The notes under the pieces are model-generated. The model ran no database searches, was not told where the DNA came from, and saw nothing but the letters and a program-made list of their open reading frames with translations. DNA of 64,000 nucleotides from Mesorhizobium sp. J8 (GTDB lineage: Bacteria; Pseudomonadota; Alphaproteobacteria; Rhizobiales; Rhizobiaceae). The translations under genes were made by a program, and so were the position numbers. Positions 25,755 to 35,831 of this stretch are shown here, piece by piece (position 1 is the stretch's first letter; the number at the start of each line of letters is the position of its first letter). Location of the stretch: NCBI RefSeq assembly GCF_016591715.1, contig NZ_AP024109.1, forward strand, positions 1,116,001 through 1,180,000, given 5' to 3'.

Positions 25755-27385
25755 CGGTCGTTCTCCGTGACGTATCCCTTGGATCGGTCGTTGGCACGCG
25801 CGGCGGCGCTGCGCCTGGCCGGATCGCCATAGCCGCCGCCGCCCGGCAGTTCGAGGATCAGCCGGCGCCCCGCAGGCACATGCTGCCAGCCCTTGGGGCG
25901 CATCCTCGTGCCGTCGTCGAGCCTGACGACGCCGGCGACGCCGGGCTTGCCGCCATCGCGCCCATGCGCCGGATGGTTGACGCGGTCGAACATGGCCGAG
26001 AAATCGAACTCGTGGCCTTCGGTCGCCTCGATCTCGATGATCTGTCCAAGGCCGCCGCGGAATTCGCCGTCGCCGCCGGAATTGGGCCGCAGCTCCTTGC
26101 GCCAGATGACGATCGGGCCGGTGTGCTCGGTCGCCTCGATCGGCATCGTGTGCACGCCCGACGGGAAGGCCGTCGCCGAGAGGCCGTCGAGCTCGGGGCG
26201 GGCGCCCATGCCGCCGGAGTTGAACATCAGCACTTCCGCTCGGCGGCCAGACGCGCCGGCAACGGGCCGCGCCGAGATATGGATGTTCCACAGCGCGCCG
26301 GCGCCTTCGGCAAGGATTTTTCCGGGCAGCGCCTTGGCGAAGGCGCCGAGCACCAGGTCGGGAACCATGTGGCCGAAGATGTGTCTGAGCGCCACCGGCG
26401 CCGGTCGCACGGCGTTGAGGATGTTGACCGGTGATGTCACGGTGAAGAAGGCAAGCGATGCCGCGTTGTTCGGGATGTCGGGCGCCACCATGCATTTCAG
26501 CGCGTAGCAGGCATAGGCCTTGCTGTAGATGATCGGGCAATTGATGCCCCAGCGGCTCATCGGGTCGGTGCCGGTGAAATCGACCTCGACATGATCGTCG
26601 CAAACCGAAACTGTCGCTGCAAGTTTCACGGGCTCGTCGTAGCCGTCGGTCACCAGCTCGTTCGACCAGCTTCCCTTGGGCAGCGCCTCGATGCGCTCGA
26701 GCATGGCGTCGCGGGTGCGCGAGAAGATGAAATCGCCGAGCCCGTCGAGCGAGGCGAGGCCGATCTCCTTCATCATGTCGATGAGGCGGCGATGGCCGAC
26801 CTCGTTGCAGGCCGCAAGCGAATAGAAATCGCCGATCACCTGGTTGGGCTCGCGGACATTGGCACGCAGGATGCGAACGAGATCGAGATTGACCTTGCCC
26901 TTTTCCGCGAACTTCATGATCGGGATCTGGATGCCTTCCTCATAGACCGACTTGCCGTCCGCGCCGAAGCCGCGGCCGCCGACATCGACGACATGCGCCG
27001 TGCAGGCGAAGAAGGCGACAAGCTCGCCGTTCAGGAAGGACGGCGACACCATGGTGATGTCGTGCAGGTGACCGGTGCCGAGCCACGGATCGTTGGTGAC
27101 ATAGGTGTCGCCCTCGAACATCTGCTCGCGCGGGATCGCGTTCATGAAATGCAGAACGGCCTCGGCCATGGTGTTGACGTGGCCGGGCGTGCCGGTGACC
27201 GCCTGCGCCAGCATCTGGCCGCGTGGGTCGAACACGCCCGCCGACAGGTCGCCGGACTCGCGCACCGAGGTCGAGAAGGCGGTGCGCAGCAAGGTCAGCG
27301 CCTGCTCCTCGACCACCGAGATCAACCGGTTCCACATGACCTGCATGCGGATTTCGCCGATGCTGTTCTTACCTGGGTCACTCAT
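25751..27385 (-). CDS. hyuB: Hydantoinase/oxoprolinase beta subunit (HyuB family)
   Basis: A 544-residue HyuB-type subunit. Characteristic segments are STSVRESGDLSAGVFDPRGQ, VTNDPWLGTGHLHDITMVSP and the glycine-rich C terminus GGGGYGDPARR. With HyuA it forms ATP-dependent enzymes that open cyclic amides (N-methylhydantoin, 5-oxoproline) or, in the related acetone/acetophenone carboxylases, carboxylate ketones. Start overlaps the HyuA stop and end overlaps the aminotransferase start, each by four bases. Family membership is clear; the substrate is not. Confidence 0.92.
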   Translation of the reverse strand: MSDPGKNSIGEIRMQVMWNRLISVVEEQALTLLRTAFSTSVRESGDLSAGVFDPRGQMLAQAVTGTPGHVNTMAEAVLHFMNAIPREQMFEGDTYVTNDPWLGTGHLHDITMVSPSFLNGELVAFFACTAHVVDVGGRGFGADGKSVYEEGIQIPIMKFAEKGKVNLDLVRILRANVREPNQVIGDFYSLAACNEVGHRRLIDMMKEIGLASLDGLGDFIFSRTRDAMLERIEALPKGSWSNELVTDGYDEPVKLAATVSVCDDHVEVDFTGTDPMSRWGINCPIIYSKAYACYALKCMVAPDIPNNAASLAFFTVTSPVNILNAVRPAPVALRHIFGHMVPDLVLGAFAKALPGKILAEGAGALWNIHISARPVAGASGRRAEVLMFNSGGMGARPELDGLSATAFPSGVHTMPIEATEHTGPIVIWRKELRPNSGGDGEFRGGLGQIIEIEATEGHEFDFSAMFDRVNHPAHGRDGGKPGVAGVVRLDDGTRMRPKGWQHVPAGRRLILELPGGGGYGDPARRSAAARANDRSKGYVTENDR

Positions 27386-29478
27386 GCCTGGCTGCCTTTG
27401 CGGGTCAGAAGGATCGCGCCGTCGCTCTGGATGACGGCATCGAAGCTGGTGGTGACGACCGTCGATGTCTCGCGCTCGACGATGACGGCAGGTCCCGCGA
27501 TGCGATCGCCCGTGCAGAGCGTATCGCGCTCGACGATGCCATAGCTGCGCGGCGCGCCGCTGACCGGATCGAACACCTCGCGGGTCGTTGTCGGCTTGCT
27601 GGTCTTCTTGCCGGTGGTGAGCTCGTGCCGTTCGACGGCGGGCCGCACATCGGTCGCCTTGACCGACCAGGTGACGATTTCGATCTCGAGCCCGTCGAGC
27701 CCGTCGATGGCGCGGCCGAAGAAGCGCTGATAACTGGTCTCGAACAGATCCTTGAGCTTGGCGACGGCATCGTCGCCGAACGGCTCGTCCGCCAGCGGCA
27801 CGGGGATTTCCCAGCCCTGGCCGGCATAGCGCATGAAGGCGGTGATCTCGCAGACGATCCGGCCGCTGGAGCCGGTCCGCACAAAGCCTTCGGCGGAGGC
27901 CTTGAGATCGGCGAGCAGCGCGTTGACCTCGGCCGGCTTGAATCGCGACAGGCGCGTCAGCTTAGAGGCCAGCGCCTCGTAGCCGAACGGCGCCTTGAGG
28001 AAGCCGATCGCCGAGCCTACGCCCGCGCCGCGCGGCACGATGCACTGGTCGATGCCGAGCTTTTCGCAGAGCCTTGCCGCGTGGAGCGGAGCGGCGCCGC
28101 CGAAGGCGATCATCAGATTGTCGGAGATGTTCTTGCCGTTCTCGACGGCGTGAACGCGAGCGGCATTCGCCATGTTCTCGTCCACCACCTCGCAGATGCC
28201 GAAGGCCGTCGAGAGAGCGTTGAGCGACAGGCGTTCGCCGACATCGCGCAGGATCGCTTGTTCCGACGCGGCTGTATCGAGCTTGATCGCGCCGCCGGCG
28301 AAATTGTCGGGGTCGAGCTTGCCCAGCACCAGGTCGGCGTCGGTGATCGCCGGGCGTCTGCCGCCGCGGCCGTAGCAGGCCGGGCCGGGTTCCGAGCCCG
28401 CGCTTTCCGGCCCGGTCTGGATCCGGCCCATGGCGTCGACCCAGGCGATGGAGCCGCCGCCGGCGCCGATCTCGATCATCTCGATGACGGGGATGGAGAT
28501 CGGCATGCCCGACCCTTTCGAGAAGCGATAGGTGCGCGCCACCTCGAAGGTCCGCGCCGTGCGCGGCGCAAAATCCTCGATCAGGCAGATTTTTGCGGTG
28601 GTGCCGCCCATATCGTAGGAGACGACCTTTTCCAGGCCGAAGCGCCGGGCGATGTCGGCGGCGAAGATGGCACCGCCGGCGGGGCCGGATTCGACCAGCC
28701 GCACCGGGAATTCCGAAGCGGTCTCCACCGAGATCAGGCCGCCGCCGGAATGGATCATGAAGACCGGGCATTCGGCCCCTATGTCCTTCAGCCGTGTCTG
28801 CAAGCGCGCGAGGTAGTCGGCCATCTGCGGCCGCACATAGGCGTTGGCTGCGACCGTGTTGAAGCGCTCGAACTCGCGCATCTGCGGCGAGACTTCGGCG
28901 CTGATCGAAATCGGGATGCTGAGCTTGCGAGCAAGGATTTCACGGGCGCGGCGCTCGTGGTCGGGATTGGCGTAGGCATGGATGAAGCCGACCGCCACCG
29001 AGCCGAAACTGCCGGCAGCGATGCGATCGGCGATTTCCTCCAGGGCTGCTTCGTCGAGCGGCTGCAGTTCCTGGCCTTCGGCGCCGATGCGGCCTTTGAC
29101 GGTAAAACGGTCCTCGCGCGGGATCAGCGGCGTGGGCAGTTGCAGGTTGAGATCGTATTGCTCGAAGCGGTTTTCCGTCCGCATCTCGATCACATCGCGA
29201 AAACCTTCGGTCGTAACCAGCGCCGTCCTGGCGCCGCGGCGTTCGATCAGCGCATTGGTGGCGAGCGTCGTGCCGTGGATGATGATGCCGATATCGGCGG
29301 CCGAAATGCCGGCATCGCGAATGACCACGTCGATGCCGTCGAGGATCGCCTGTTCGGGCGCGGAATAATTGGTCAGCACCTTGGTCGAGAACATCTCTCC
29401 CCTGACATCGAGGGCGATGTCGGTGAAGGTGCCGCCGATGTCGGCGCCAAGGCGGATATCGTCTGATCTGGAAGTCAT
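27382..29478 (-). CDS. hyuA: Hydantoinase/oxoprolinase alpha subunit (HyuA family)
   Basis: A 698-residue ATP-dependent subunit. The N terminus has the phosphate-binding LGADIGGTFTDIAL and IIHGTTLATNALIERRGA. A central VVSYDMGGTTAKICLIEDF precedes a MIEIGAGGGSIAWVD segment, typical of HyuA/OplA/AcxA proteins with the actin-like ATPase fold. Works with HyuB encoded next. Overlaps both neighbours by four bases (ThDP-enzyme stop, HyuB start), showing tight translational coupling. Confidence 0.92.
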   Translation of the reverse strand: MTSRSDDIRLGADIGGTFTDIALDVRGEMFSTKVLTNYSAPEQAILDGIDVVIRDAGISAADIGIIIHGTTLATNALIERRGARTALVTTEGFRDVIEMRTENRFEQYDLNLQLPTPLIPREDRFTVKGRIGAEGQELQPLDEAALEEIADRIAAGSFGSVAVGFIHAYANPDHERRAREILARKLSIPISISAEVSPQMREFERFNTVAANAYVRPQMADYLARLQTRLKDIGAECPVFMIHSGGGLISVETASEFPVRLVESGPAGGAIFAADIARRFGLEKVVSYDMGGTTAKICLIEDFAPRTARTFEVARTYRFSKGSGMPISIPVIEMIEIGAGGGSIAWVDAMGRIQTGPESAGSEPGPACYGRGGRRPAITDADLVLGKLDPDNFAGGAIKLDTAASEQAILRDVGERLSLNALSTAFGICEVVDENMANAARVHAVENGKNISDNLMIAFGGAAPLHAARLCEKLGIDQCIVPRGAGVGSAIGFLKAPFGYEALASKLTRLSRFKPAEVNALLADLKASAEGFVRTGSSGRIVCEITAFMRYAGQGWEIPVPLADEPFGDDAVAKLKDLFETSYQRFFGRAIDGLDGLEIEIVTWSVKATDVRPAVERHELTTGKKTSKPTTTREVFDPVSGAPRSYGIVERDTLCTGDRIAGPAVIVERETSTVVTTSFDAVIQSDGAILLTRKGSQA

Positions 29479-31145
29479 GCCTTGGCCTTCTGGGAAGCGA
29501 GCGCGGCGTCGCGCATCTGGGAGAGGGTTTGGCGCGGCGTCAGCGCTTCAGGCGAGATGGCGATGTCGAGGACGGCGCCGGTCGCGGATTTCAGCGCCCG
29601 CTCGAATGCCGCGGCGAAATCCTGTGTCGCCTCGACACGCTCGGCGTGGAAGCCGTAAGCCTTGGCCAGCGCCACGAAGTCGGGGTTCTCCAGCGAGGTG
29701 CCGGAGACGCGGGCCGGATAGTTGCGCTCCTGATGCGCGCGGATGGTGCCATAGATGCCGTTGTTGATGATCAGCACGATCGGCTGCGCCCCCGCCTGCA
29801 TGGCGGTACCGAGTTCCTGGCAATTCATCTGGAAGTCGCCGTCGCCGGCAAAGCAGACGACCGTGCGCTGCGGATACGCAACCTTGGCGGCAATCGCCGC
29901 CGGCAGGCCGTAACCCATGGCGCCGGACTGCGGCGCAAGCAGCCGCGCCTTAGGCCCGAACTTGAAGAACTTGTTCGGCCATACCGTGAAATTGCCGGCG
30001 CCGTTGGTGAGGATGACGTCGGCCGGCAAGGCCTCGCGCAGCCAGGCGCTGACCGCCACCATGTCGACCGGGCCGGGCTGCACAGGTGCCACGAACGTGC
30101 CTTCATAGGCCTTGCGCGCCGCGGCGCGCCACTCGACCCAACCACCCTTCACCGGCGTCAGCGCCTTGGCGAAGGCATTCGGGCCGGCATGGATGCCGAT
30201 CGCCGGCACATAGATCTTGCCGATCTCGCGGTCGGAGCCGTGTACATGGATCAGCTTCTGGCGCGGCACGGGCACGGAGAGCAGCGTGTAACCGTCGGTC
30301 GTCATCTCGCCGAAGCGGACATTGACGGCGAGGATCACGTCCGCATCGCGGATCAGGCTCTTGACATGCGGCACCATGCCGACGCCGGCTTCGCCGACGA
30401 AGACCGGCGAATGGTTGTCGAACTGGTCCTGGTAGCGGAAGGCGGCAACGGCCGGGATGTCGGAAGCTTCGGCGAAAGCCTGGAGCGCGGCGCGTCCATC
30501 CGCGGTCCAGTTGGCGCCGCCCATGAGCAGCACCGGCCTCTCCGCCGAGGCGAGCATATCGAGCGCCGACGCGATGGCGTCCTGCGAGGGAGCGGCTTCG
30601 AAGATCGAAGCAGGACCGTTGAGCGGCGCGGCTTCGGTCGCTGTGGTCAGCATGTCTTCCGGCAGCGCGACCACGACGGGGCCGGGCCTTCCAGTCAAGG
30701 CCGTCGTCCAGGCCCGCGCCACGATCTCCGGGAGGCGCGCGACATCGTCGATCTCGACCGCCCATTTTGCGACCGTTCCATACACTGCCCGGTAATCGAT
30801 CTCCTGGAAGGCTTCCCGGCCCTTCATGTCGGTGCCGACCTGGCCGACGAACAGGATCATCGGCGAACTGTCCTGCATGGCCGTATGGACGCCGATGCTG
30901 GCATTGGTCACGCCCGGACCGCGGGTGACGAAGCAGATGCCCGGCGATCCGGTCAGCTTGCCGTAGGCCGAGGCCATGAAGGCCGCGCCGCCTTCATTGC
31001 GGCAAAGCACATAGTCCAGCTTGCCCTTGGTATCGTGCAGCGCGTCGAGGACGGCGAGATAGCTTTCGCCGGGAACGCCGAAGCTCTTGGTCGCGCCCAA
31101 GGCGATCAGGCACTCCACAAGAAGGTGACCGCCATTGCGGACCAT
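29475..31145 (-). CDS. Thiamine-diphosphate-dependent enzyme (acetolactate synthase/2-oxoacid decarboxylase family)
   Basis: A 556-residue three-domain ThDP protein. The N-terminal Pyr domain contains the conserved catalytic Glu region (CRNEGGAAFMASAYGKL) and GICFVTRGPGVTNA. The PP domain has the ThDP/Mg motif GDGDFQMNCQELGTAMQAG ending in the INN pair. It resembles acetolactate synthase large subunits, but there is no regulatory subunit gene, so a catabolic 2-oxo acid decarboxylase or carboligase (benzoylformate, oxalyl or glyoxylate type) is likely. ATG 31145 has GAGAGG upstream. It overlaps hyuA. Confidence 0.88.
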   Translation of the reverse strand: MVRNGGHLLVECLIALGATKSFGVPGESYLAVLDALHDTKGKLDYVLCRNEGGAAFMASAYGKLTGSPGICFVTRGPGVTNASIGVHTAMQDSSPMILFVGQVGTDMKGREAFQEIDYRAVYGTVAKWAVEIDDVARLPEIVARAWTTALTGRPGPVVVALPEDMLTTATEAAPLNGPASIFEAAPSQDAIASALDMLASAERPVLLMGGANWTADGRAALQAFAEASDIPAVAAFRYQDQFDNHSPVFVGEAGVGMVPHVKSLIRDADVILAVNVRFGEMTTDGYTLLSVPVPRQKLIHVHGSDREIGKIYVPAIGIHAGPNAFAKALTPVKGGWVEWRAAARKAYEGTFVAPVQPGPVDMVAVSAWLREALPADVILTNGAGNFTVWPNKFFKFGPKARLLAPQSGAMGYGLPAAIAAKVAYPQRTVVCFAGDGDFQMNCQELGTAMQAGAQPIVLIINNGIYGTIRAHQERNYPARVSGTSLENPDFVALAKAYGFHAERVEATQDFAAAFERALKSATGAVLDIAISPEALTPRQTLSQMRDAALASQKAKA

Positions 31146-31262
31146 GCTTCGACATCCTCTCAAGCCGGCAAGCGGACCAAGCCTGCCTTTCGGATTCATA
31201 CCTGCACCGCGGCCGGCCGACGCGAAATCAAGAAATGCGGTCCATTCGAAAGTTTTTCTTTC

Positions 31263-32666
31263 CTATGAAATCCGCGTCAGAACACCGGGGTTCATCGTGC
31301 CCGACGGATCGAATGCGCGCTTGAGCTGCGCCATGAGGATGCGCTCGCTGGAACTGCGATTCCGATCGGCCATGGCGATCTTGGCGCGGCCGAGCCCATG
31401 CTCGGCCGCGAAGCTACCGCCCATCTCGGTGGCCAAAGCGGCCAGCGCCTCGGCGAATGCCCCCGCCTTCCGATCGAAATCGGCGCGGCCCTCCGGCGGC
31501 GACAGATTGTAGTGGATGTTGCCGTCGCCGAGATGGCCGAACGGGTTGATCCGCACGCCCGGAAGAATGTCGTGGCATAGCTTCGCGCCCGCCTCGATGA
31601 AGCGCGCGATCGCGCCCGGCGGCACGGAGATGTCGTGCTTCAACTGCTCGCCTTCCAGCCGCTGCCCCTCCGGTTGTTCCTCGCGCAGGCGCCAGAACTG
31701 CGCCCGCTGCGCGCCCGAATTGGCCAGCGCGCCATCGACGACCAGGCCTTGCTCCATGCCCCATTCCAGGGCCGAAGCCAGGATGTCGTCGAGGGGAACG
31801 CGCGTCGAGCCCGACGCCATCTCGACGAGCAGATAGACGTCGCCCCGCGTCTCCAACTGATAGGCAAGATCCGGCAGATGCTTGAGCGCGAGCGTCAGGC
31901 CGACATCCGAAAAGAATTCAAGGCCGGCCAGGAATTCTCCTGCTTCGCCACGCAGGAAGGCGCCGAACGACACGGCAGCGGCGAAGTCGGACATCACCAG
32001 CAGCGCGCTCGCCTGCTGCTTTGGCGCGGGATAGAGCCTGAGGATCGCGCGCGTCACGATGCCGAGCGTGCCTTCCGAACCGCAGAACAGCTTGCGCAGC
32101 TGATAGCCGGCATTGTCCTTCTGCACCGCGCGCATTCCGTCCCACACCGTGCCGTCCGCCATCACGACCTCGAGGCCGAGGACCAGGTCCTGCATCATGC
32201 CGTACCGGAACGCATGGCTGCCGCCGGCATTGGTGCCGATCAGGCCGCCGATCCTGGCGCTGCCTTCGGCTCCCAGATGCATCGGGAACATCAGGCCATG
32301 CGGCTCCAGCGCTTCGTGGAGGGAGGCGAGCACGACGCCTGCCTCAACCGCGATCGAGCCGCTCTCCGGATCCGGCTCGCCGATTGCCGTCATGCGCGAC
32401 AGCGAGACGATCACCGCGTCGGGCCGCTCGGCGACGGCGCCGCCGCACAGGCCTGTGTTGCCGCCTTGCGGCACGAGCGCCAATCCTGCCTGCCGGCAGG
32501 CCTTGACGACCGCGGTCACCTCCGCGGTGTTGGTGGGGCGGGCGACGCCCAGGGGCCGGATGCCATAGCGGTTGAGCCAATCGCGCTGGTAGGGTTGGGC
32601 ATCATCGTCCGAAAGCCAGCCTTTCGGTCCGAGTATCTCGCGCAAGGCGACTATGGGGTCGGTCAT
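31263..32666 (-). CDS. FAD-binding oxidoreductase (GlcD / D-2-hydroxyacid dehydrogenase type)
   Basis: A 467-residue VAO/PCMH-type flavoprotein. An FAD_binding_4 domain (about 40-180, ACRQAGLALVPQGGNTGLCGGAV and GLIGTNAGGSHAFRYG) precedes a FAD-oxidase C-terminal domain ending AAEHGLGRAKIAMADRN, with the conserved catalytic His. Relatives oxidise D-lactate, glycolate, D-2-hydroxyglutarate or related 2-hydroxy acids to 2-oxo acids, passing electrons to the respiratory chain. ATG 32666 is chosen over an upstream in-frame start at 32705. It follows the importer ATPase gene by 54 bases and is probably in the same operon. Confidence 0.9.
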   Translation of the reverse strand: MTDPIVALREILGPKGWLSDDDAQPYQRDWLNRYGIRPLGVARPTNTAEVTAVVKACRQAGLALVPQGGNTGLCGGAVAERPDAVIVSLSRMTAIGEPDPESGSIAVEAGVVLASLHEALEPHGLMFPMHLGAEGSARIGGLIGTNAGGSHAFRYGMMQDLVLGLEVVMADGTVWDGMRAVQKDNAGYQLRKLFCGSEGTLGIVTRAILRLYPAPKQQASALLVMSDFAAAVSFGAFLRGEAGEFLAGLEFFSDVGLTLALKHLPDLAYQLETRGDVYLLVEMASGSTRVPLDDILASALEWGMEQGLVVDGALANSGAQRAQFWRLREEQPEGQRLEGEQLKHDISVPPGAIARFIEAGAKLCHDILPGVRINPFGHLGDGNIHYNLSPPEGRADFDRKAGAFAEALAALATEMGGSFAAEHGLGRAKIAMADRNRSSSERILMAQLKRAFDPSGTMNPGVLTRIS

Positions 32667-32720
32667 TGAAATTCCTGCTGATGTGCTCCGCGCGGAACCT
32701 TGCATCTCTCGGGATGCCGT

Positions 32721-33476
32721 TCAATGACCCAGCACCTGCGACAGGAACTGACGTGTTCGCTCGTTTCGGGAGGATGTGAAGAACGCCTCCGGCGGCGCCT
32801 CCTCGACGATTTCGCCTGCGTCCATGAAGATCACCCGGTCTGCGACGCGGCGGGCGAAGCCCATTTCATGGGTCACGCAGATCATCGTCATGCCCTCGGA
32901 AGCGAGCGTCACCATGACGTCCAGCACCTCGGCGATCATCTCCGGGTCGAGCGCCGAGGTCGGCTCGTCGAACAGCATGATCTGCGGCTGCATGCAGAGC
33001 GCGCGGGCGATCGCGACGCGCTGCTGCTGGCCGCCGGAAAGCTGGCTCGGGAACTTCATCGCCTGCTCGGGGATTCGGACCTTTTCCAGAAAGCGTCTGG
33101 CCGTCGTCTCGGCTTCCGCGCGCGGCCGCTTGCGCACGATCATCGGCGCAATCATGCAGTTTTCCAGAACCGTCATATGCGGGAACAGGTTGAAGTGCTG
33201 GAACACCATGCCGACTTCCCGCCTGATCCCGTCGATATTGGCGACGTCGTCGTTGAGCTCGGTGCCGAGCACGGCGATGCGGCCGCTATCATGCTGTTCG
33301 AGCCGGTTGATGCAGCGGATCAGAGTGGATTTACCGGAACCTGACGGACCGCAGATGACGATCTTTTCGCCGCGACCGACGGAGAGGTTTATCTTCCGCA
33401 GCGCGTGGAACGACCCGTAATGTTTGTCGAGGCCTTCGATATGCACGGCCGGGCCGGACGGGAGCGTGGAATCCAT
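32721..33476 (-). CDS. aapP: Amino-acid ABC transporter ATP-binding protein (AapP/GlnQ type)
   Basis: A 251-residue polar-amino-acid-family ATPase. Walker A is GPSGSGKST (about residue 42), the Q-loop is [17 protein letters not shown], the signature is LSGGQQQR, Walker B is [12 protein letters not shown] and the H-loop is CVTHE. It energises the AapQ/AapM-like permease pair encoded upstream in the same operon (9-base gap). Gene symbol by homology to the rhizobial general L-amino-acid permease; there are paralogues, so specificity is open. Confidence 0.9.
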   Translation of the reverse strand: MDSTLPSGPAVHIEGLDKHYGSFHALRKINLSVGRGEKIVICGPSGSGKSTLIRCINRLEQHDSGRIAVLGTELNDDVANIDGIRREVGMVFQHFNLFPHMTVLENCMIAPMIVRKRPRAEAETTARRFLEKVRIPEQAMKFPSQLSGGQQQRVAIARALCMQPQIMLFDEPTSALDPEMIAEVLDVMVTLASEGMTMICVTHEMGFARRVADRVIFMDAGEIVEEAPPEAFFTSSRNERTRQFLSQVLGH

Positions 33477-33485
33477 GCGGGCCTC

Positions 33486-34574
33486 CTACCGTTCGCCGAC
33501 CGCCATGCGGCGCTCGAGGTAAGCGCCGTAGCGGGACAGGCTGAAGACGAAGACGAAATAGATGAAGGCGATGAAGGCATAGACCTCGACATAGGCGAAG
33601 CGCCATTCGCCGGTGCCGTAGGCGGCGTTGCCGGAGGCCAGGATCTCGAAGAAGCCGACGATCACCACCAGCGAGGTCTCCTTGAACGAGATGACGAACT
33701 GGTTGATGGTCGCCGGCAACGCGTTGCGCATCGCCTGCGGCAGGAGGATGCGGCCGATGCGCTGCCAATAGCTCATGCCGAGCGCCATGGCGGCTTCTTC
33801 CTGTCCTGCGGGAACACCCTGCATGCCGCCGCGCACGATCTCGGCCTGATACGCGGAGAAGAACAGGGCGGAGCCCAGGATCACCCGGTAGAGCTTGTCG
33901 CCCTGCAGCCACTGCGGCAGGGCGAAAGGCAGGACGACTGCAAACATGAACAGGATCGAGATCAGCGGCAGCGAGCGGACCCCGTCGATGATGAGACCGG
34001 TGGTGCGCGATATCCAGGGCAGGTCCGAGCGGCGCAGCAGTGCCAGACAGATCGCCAGCGGGAAGCCGATCAGGCAGGTGGTGACGAAGATGAAGAGGGT
34101 GAGCGCCAGCCCGCCCCAGGCCTCCTCGCCGACATAGGGCAGGCCGAGCACGCCGCCCTTCATCAGCACGTAGTAGAGGCCTGTTCCCGCGCCCCAGACG
34201 AGGGCGATGCGGCGGCCGGTCCAGAAGGCAGGCATGCAGCTCAGCACCGTCATGATCACCACGCTGACGCAGGCGAGCGCGGAGCGCCATTGCTCCTCGA
34301 AGGGATAGAGGCCGAACAGGATGATGCGCCACCGCGCGGCGATGACCGACCAGCAGGCGCCGGCCGCCGCCTGGCAGGCCTCGGGCCCGCCGGTCGTGGT
34401 GAACACGGCCGAGAAGACGGCCCAGTCGAGCAGCTTCCAGACGATGAGGGCCATGATCGTCAGGGATATCAGCGACAGCAACGCCTGAAGCGGTGTCGCG
34501 AAGAAGCGGCGCTTCAGGTCTTCGAGCCTGCCGGGGGCAGGGGGAGCGACAACGACCATCTCCATCTCTGTCAT
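33486..34574 (-). CDS. aapM: Amino-acid ABC transporter permease (AapM type)
   Basis: A 362-residue membrane protein. As in AapM it has an N-terminal extension with extra helices before the HisM-like core, which contains the loop QEEAAMALGMSYWQRIGRILLPQAMRNALPATINQF. ATG 34574 (MTEMEMVVV) overlaps the AapQ stop by four bases. About eight membrane segments are visible. It pairs with AapQ to form the channel. Confidence 0.9.
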   Translation of the reverse strand: MTEMEMVVVAPPAPGRLEDLKRRFFATPLQALLSLISLTIMALIVWKLLDWAVFSAVFTTTGGPEACQAAAGACWSVIAARWRIILFGLYPFEEQWRSALACVSVVIMTVLSCMPAFWTGRRIALVWGAGTGLYYVLMKGGVLGLPYVGEEAWGGLALTLFIFVTTCLIGFPLAICLALLRRSDLPWISRTTGLIIDGVRSLPLISILFMFAVVLPFALPQWLQGDKLYRVILGSALFFSAYQAEIVRGGMQGVPAGQEEAAMALGMSYWQRIGRILLPQAMRNALPATINQFVISFKETSLVVIVGFFEILASGNAAYGTGEWRFAYVEVYAFIAFIYFVFVFSLSRYGAYLERRMAVGER

Positions 34575-35734
34575 CCCCTCAGTTGATTGCCTTTGAGGGC
34601 GATGGCCTTGTTGATGCGGTTGAACACCGCGGCGAGGCTGAGATTGATGGCGAGGAAGCCGCTCATCAGAATGCCGATCGCCTCCAGCGTCTGGCCCGAG
34701 TGGTTGATCGTCAGCGCCACGATCATGAAGAAATCGGTGAAGCCCACCGCGATGCCCATGGTCGTCGCCTTCATCAGCCAGACATACTGGTTGGCGAGGA
34801 TCGGCAGCATGGCGCGCAGCGCCAGCGGCAGCCTGACCAGGGTGAAGACGCGCCACGGGCTCAAGCCCAGCGAGAGCGCCGCCTCCATCTGGCCCTTGCC
34901 GACAGCCTTGAAGCCGCCGCGCACGATCTCGGCGATGTAGGAGCCGCCATAGATGGCGATCGCGATTGCCAGCGCGGAAAACTCCGGCGGAATGCGCATG
35001 CCTCCCTTGAGATTGAGGCCCTGCAAGGCGGGGAAGTCGAGCAGCGGCAAGTCCGGCAGGCGGCCGAGCGCGAGGATGACGGCAGCGGTGGCCAGCGCGG
35101 TCGCAGCTGCGGTGAGTTGAATGCCGACCCTCTCGCCGAATGGTTGACCCAGATGTGAGGTCCGGCCCAGCCAGAGCGGAAGCGCGATTGCCGCGATCAC
35201 GGCAAGTATCGCCGCCGCAAACGCGATGCCGCCGACGTTGGGGACCGGCACATAGAGCCCGCGGCTTGTCAGCAGCATGCCGAAGGCTTCATGCGCGGCG
35301 CGCGGCGTCGGCAGATGCGTGATCACCGCGTACCAGAAGAAGACCTGCAGGATCAGCGGAATGTTGCGGAAGATGTCGACATAAGTTCGGCCGAGCAGCT
35401 GCGCCAGCTCATTGGACGAGGTCCGCGCCAGGCCGACGATCGTGCCGACGATCGTTGCCAGGATCAGCCCGGTGGCGCCGAGGAACAGCGTGTTTACGAT
35501 GCCGATGAGGAAGAACCACCAATAGGGATCGTTGGCGGTGGCGGGCAGCAGCGAGAAGTTCACGTCCCAGCCCGTCGACTTGAACAGGAAGTCGAAGCCG
35601 GAGGTTATGCCTTGCTCGGCGAGGTTGCGCCTGGCGATCATCACGCAGGCAAGGACCATCGCGGCGAGTGAGCCGACGTAAAGGGCCTGCAACAGCGCGT
35701 TGCGGACCTTCTGATTTCTCAGCAGGCTGACCAT
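34571..35734 (-). CDS. aapQ: Amino-acid ABC transporter permease (AapQ type)
   Basis: A 387-residue permease starting MVSLLRNQKVRN. It has the large periplasmic loop between early helices that marks AapQ/BztB proteins (ITSGFDFLFKSTGWDVNFSLL). The core includes TLFLGATGLILATIVGTIVGLARTSSNELAQLLGR and the EAA loop KGQMEAALSLGLSPWRVFTLVRLPLALRAMLP. The ATG at 35734 lies 97 bases after the binding-protein stop, a gap carrying a stable stem-loop. Overlaps AapM by four bases. Confidence 0.91.
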   Translation of the reverse strand: MVSLLRNQKVRNALLQALYVGSLAAMVLACVMIARRNLAEQGITSGFDFLFKSTGWDVNFSLLPATANDPYWWFFLIGIVNTLFLGATGLILATIVGTIVGLARTSSNELAQLLGRTYVDIFRNIPLILQVFFWYAVITHLPTPRAAHEAFGMLLTSRGLYVPVPNVGGIAFAAAILAVIAAIALPLWLGRTSHLGQPFGERVGIQLTAAATALATAAVILALGRLPDLPLLDFPALQGLNLKGGMRIPPEFSALAIAIAIYGGSYIAEIVRGGFKAVGKGQMEAALSLGLSPWRVFTLVRLPLALRAMLPILANQYVWLMKATTMGIAVGFTDFFMIVALTINHSGQTLEAIGILMSGFLAINLSLAAVFNRINKAIALKGNQLRG

Positions 35735-35758
35735 CAGGATCTTCCCGAATTGGCGCCG

Positions 35759-35787
35759 GCTCCGCCGGGCAGGCAGCCGGGCGGAGC
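35759..35787 (-). terminator. Stem-loop between binding-protein and permease genes
   Basis: GCTCCGCC at 35759-35766 pairs perfectly with GGCGGAGC at 35780-35787 across a 13-base loop that is itself self-complementary (CCGGC/GCCGG-type). It lies just downstream of the aapJ-like stop codon and has no T tract, which fits partial attenuation or protection of the binding-protein mRNA. Confidence 0.55.
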
Positions 35788-35831
35788 GCAAAGCGGATGG
35801 TTAGGAACGGATCAGTCGATCATCAAGCGGA

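Noticed and set aside
27625..29466. A 613-codon plus-strand open frame opposite hyuA
   Set aside because: HyuA on the minus strand shows clear family motifs and coupled overlaps with neighbours; the plus-strand translation is a His/Arg/Asp-rich shadow.
31146..31262. Small gene between the ThDP-enzyme and GlcD-type genes
   Set aside because: The only frame is an extension of the ThDP gene with no similarity; a ribosome-binding site just before ATG 31145 marks the true start.
29529..31268. A 579-codon plus-strand open frame opposite the ThDP enzyme
   Set aside because: The ThDP motifs (GDG...NN, catalytic Glu) are on the minus strand and reading is coupled to hyuA; the opposite frame is compositional.
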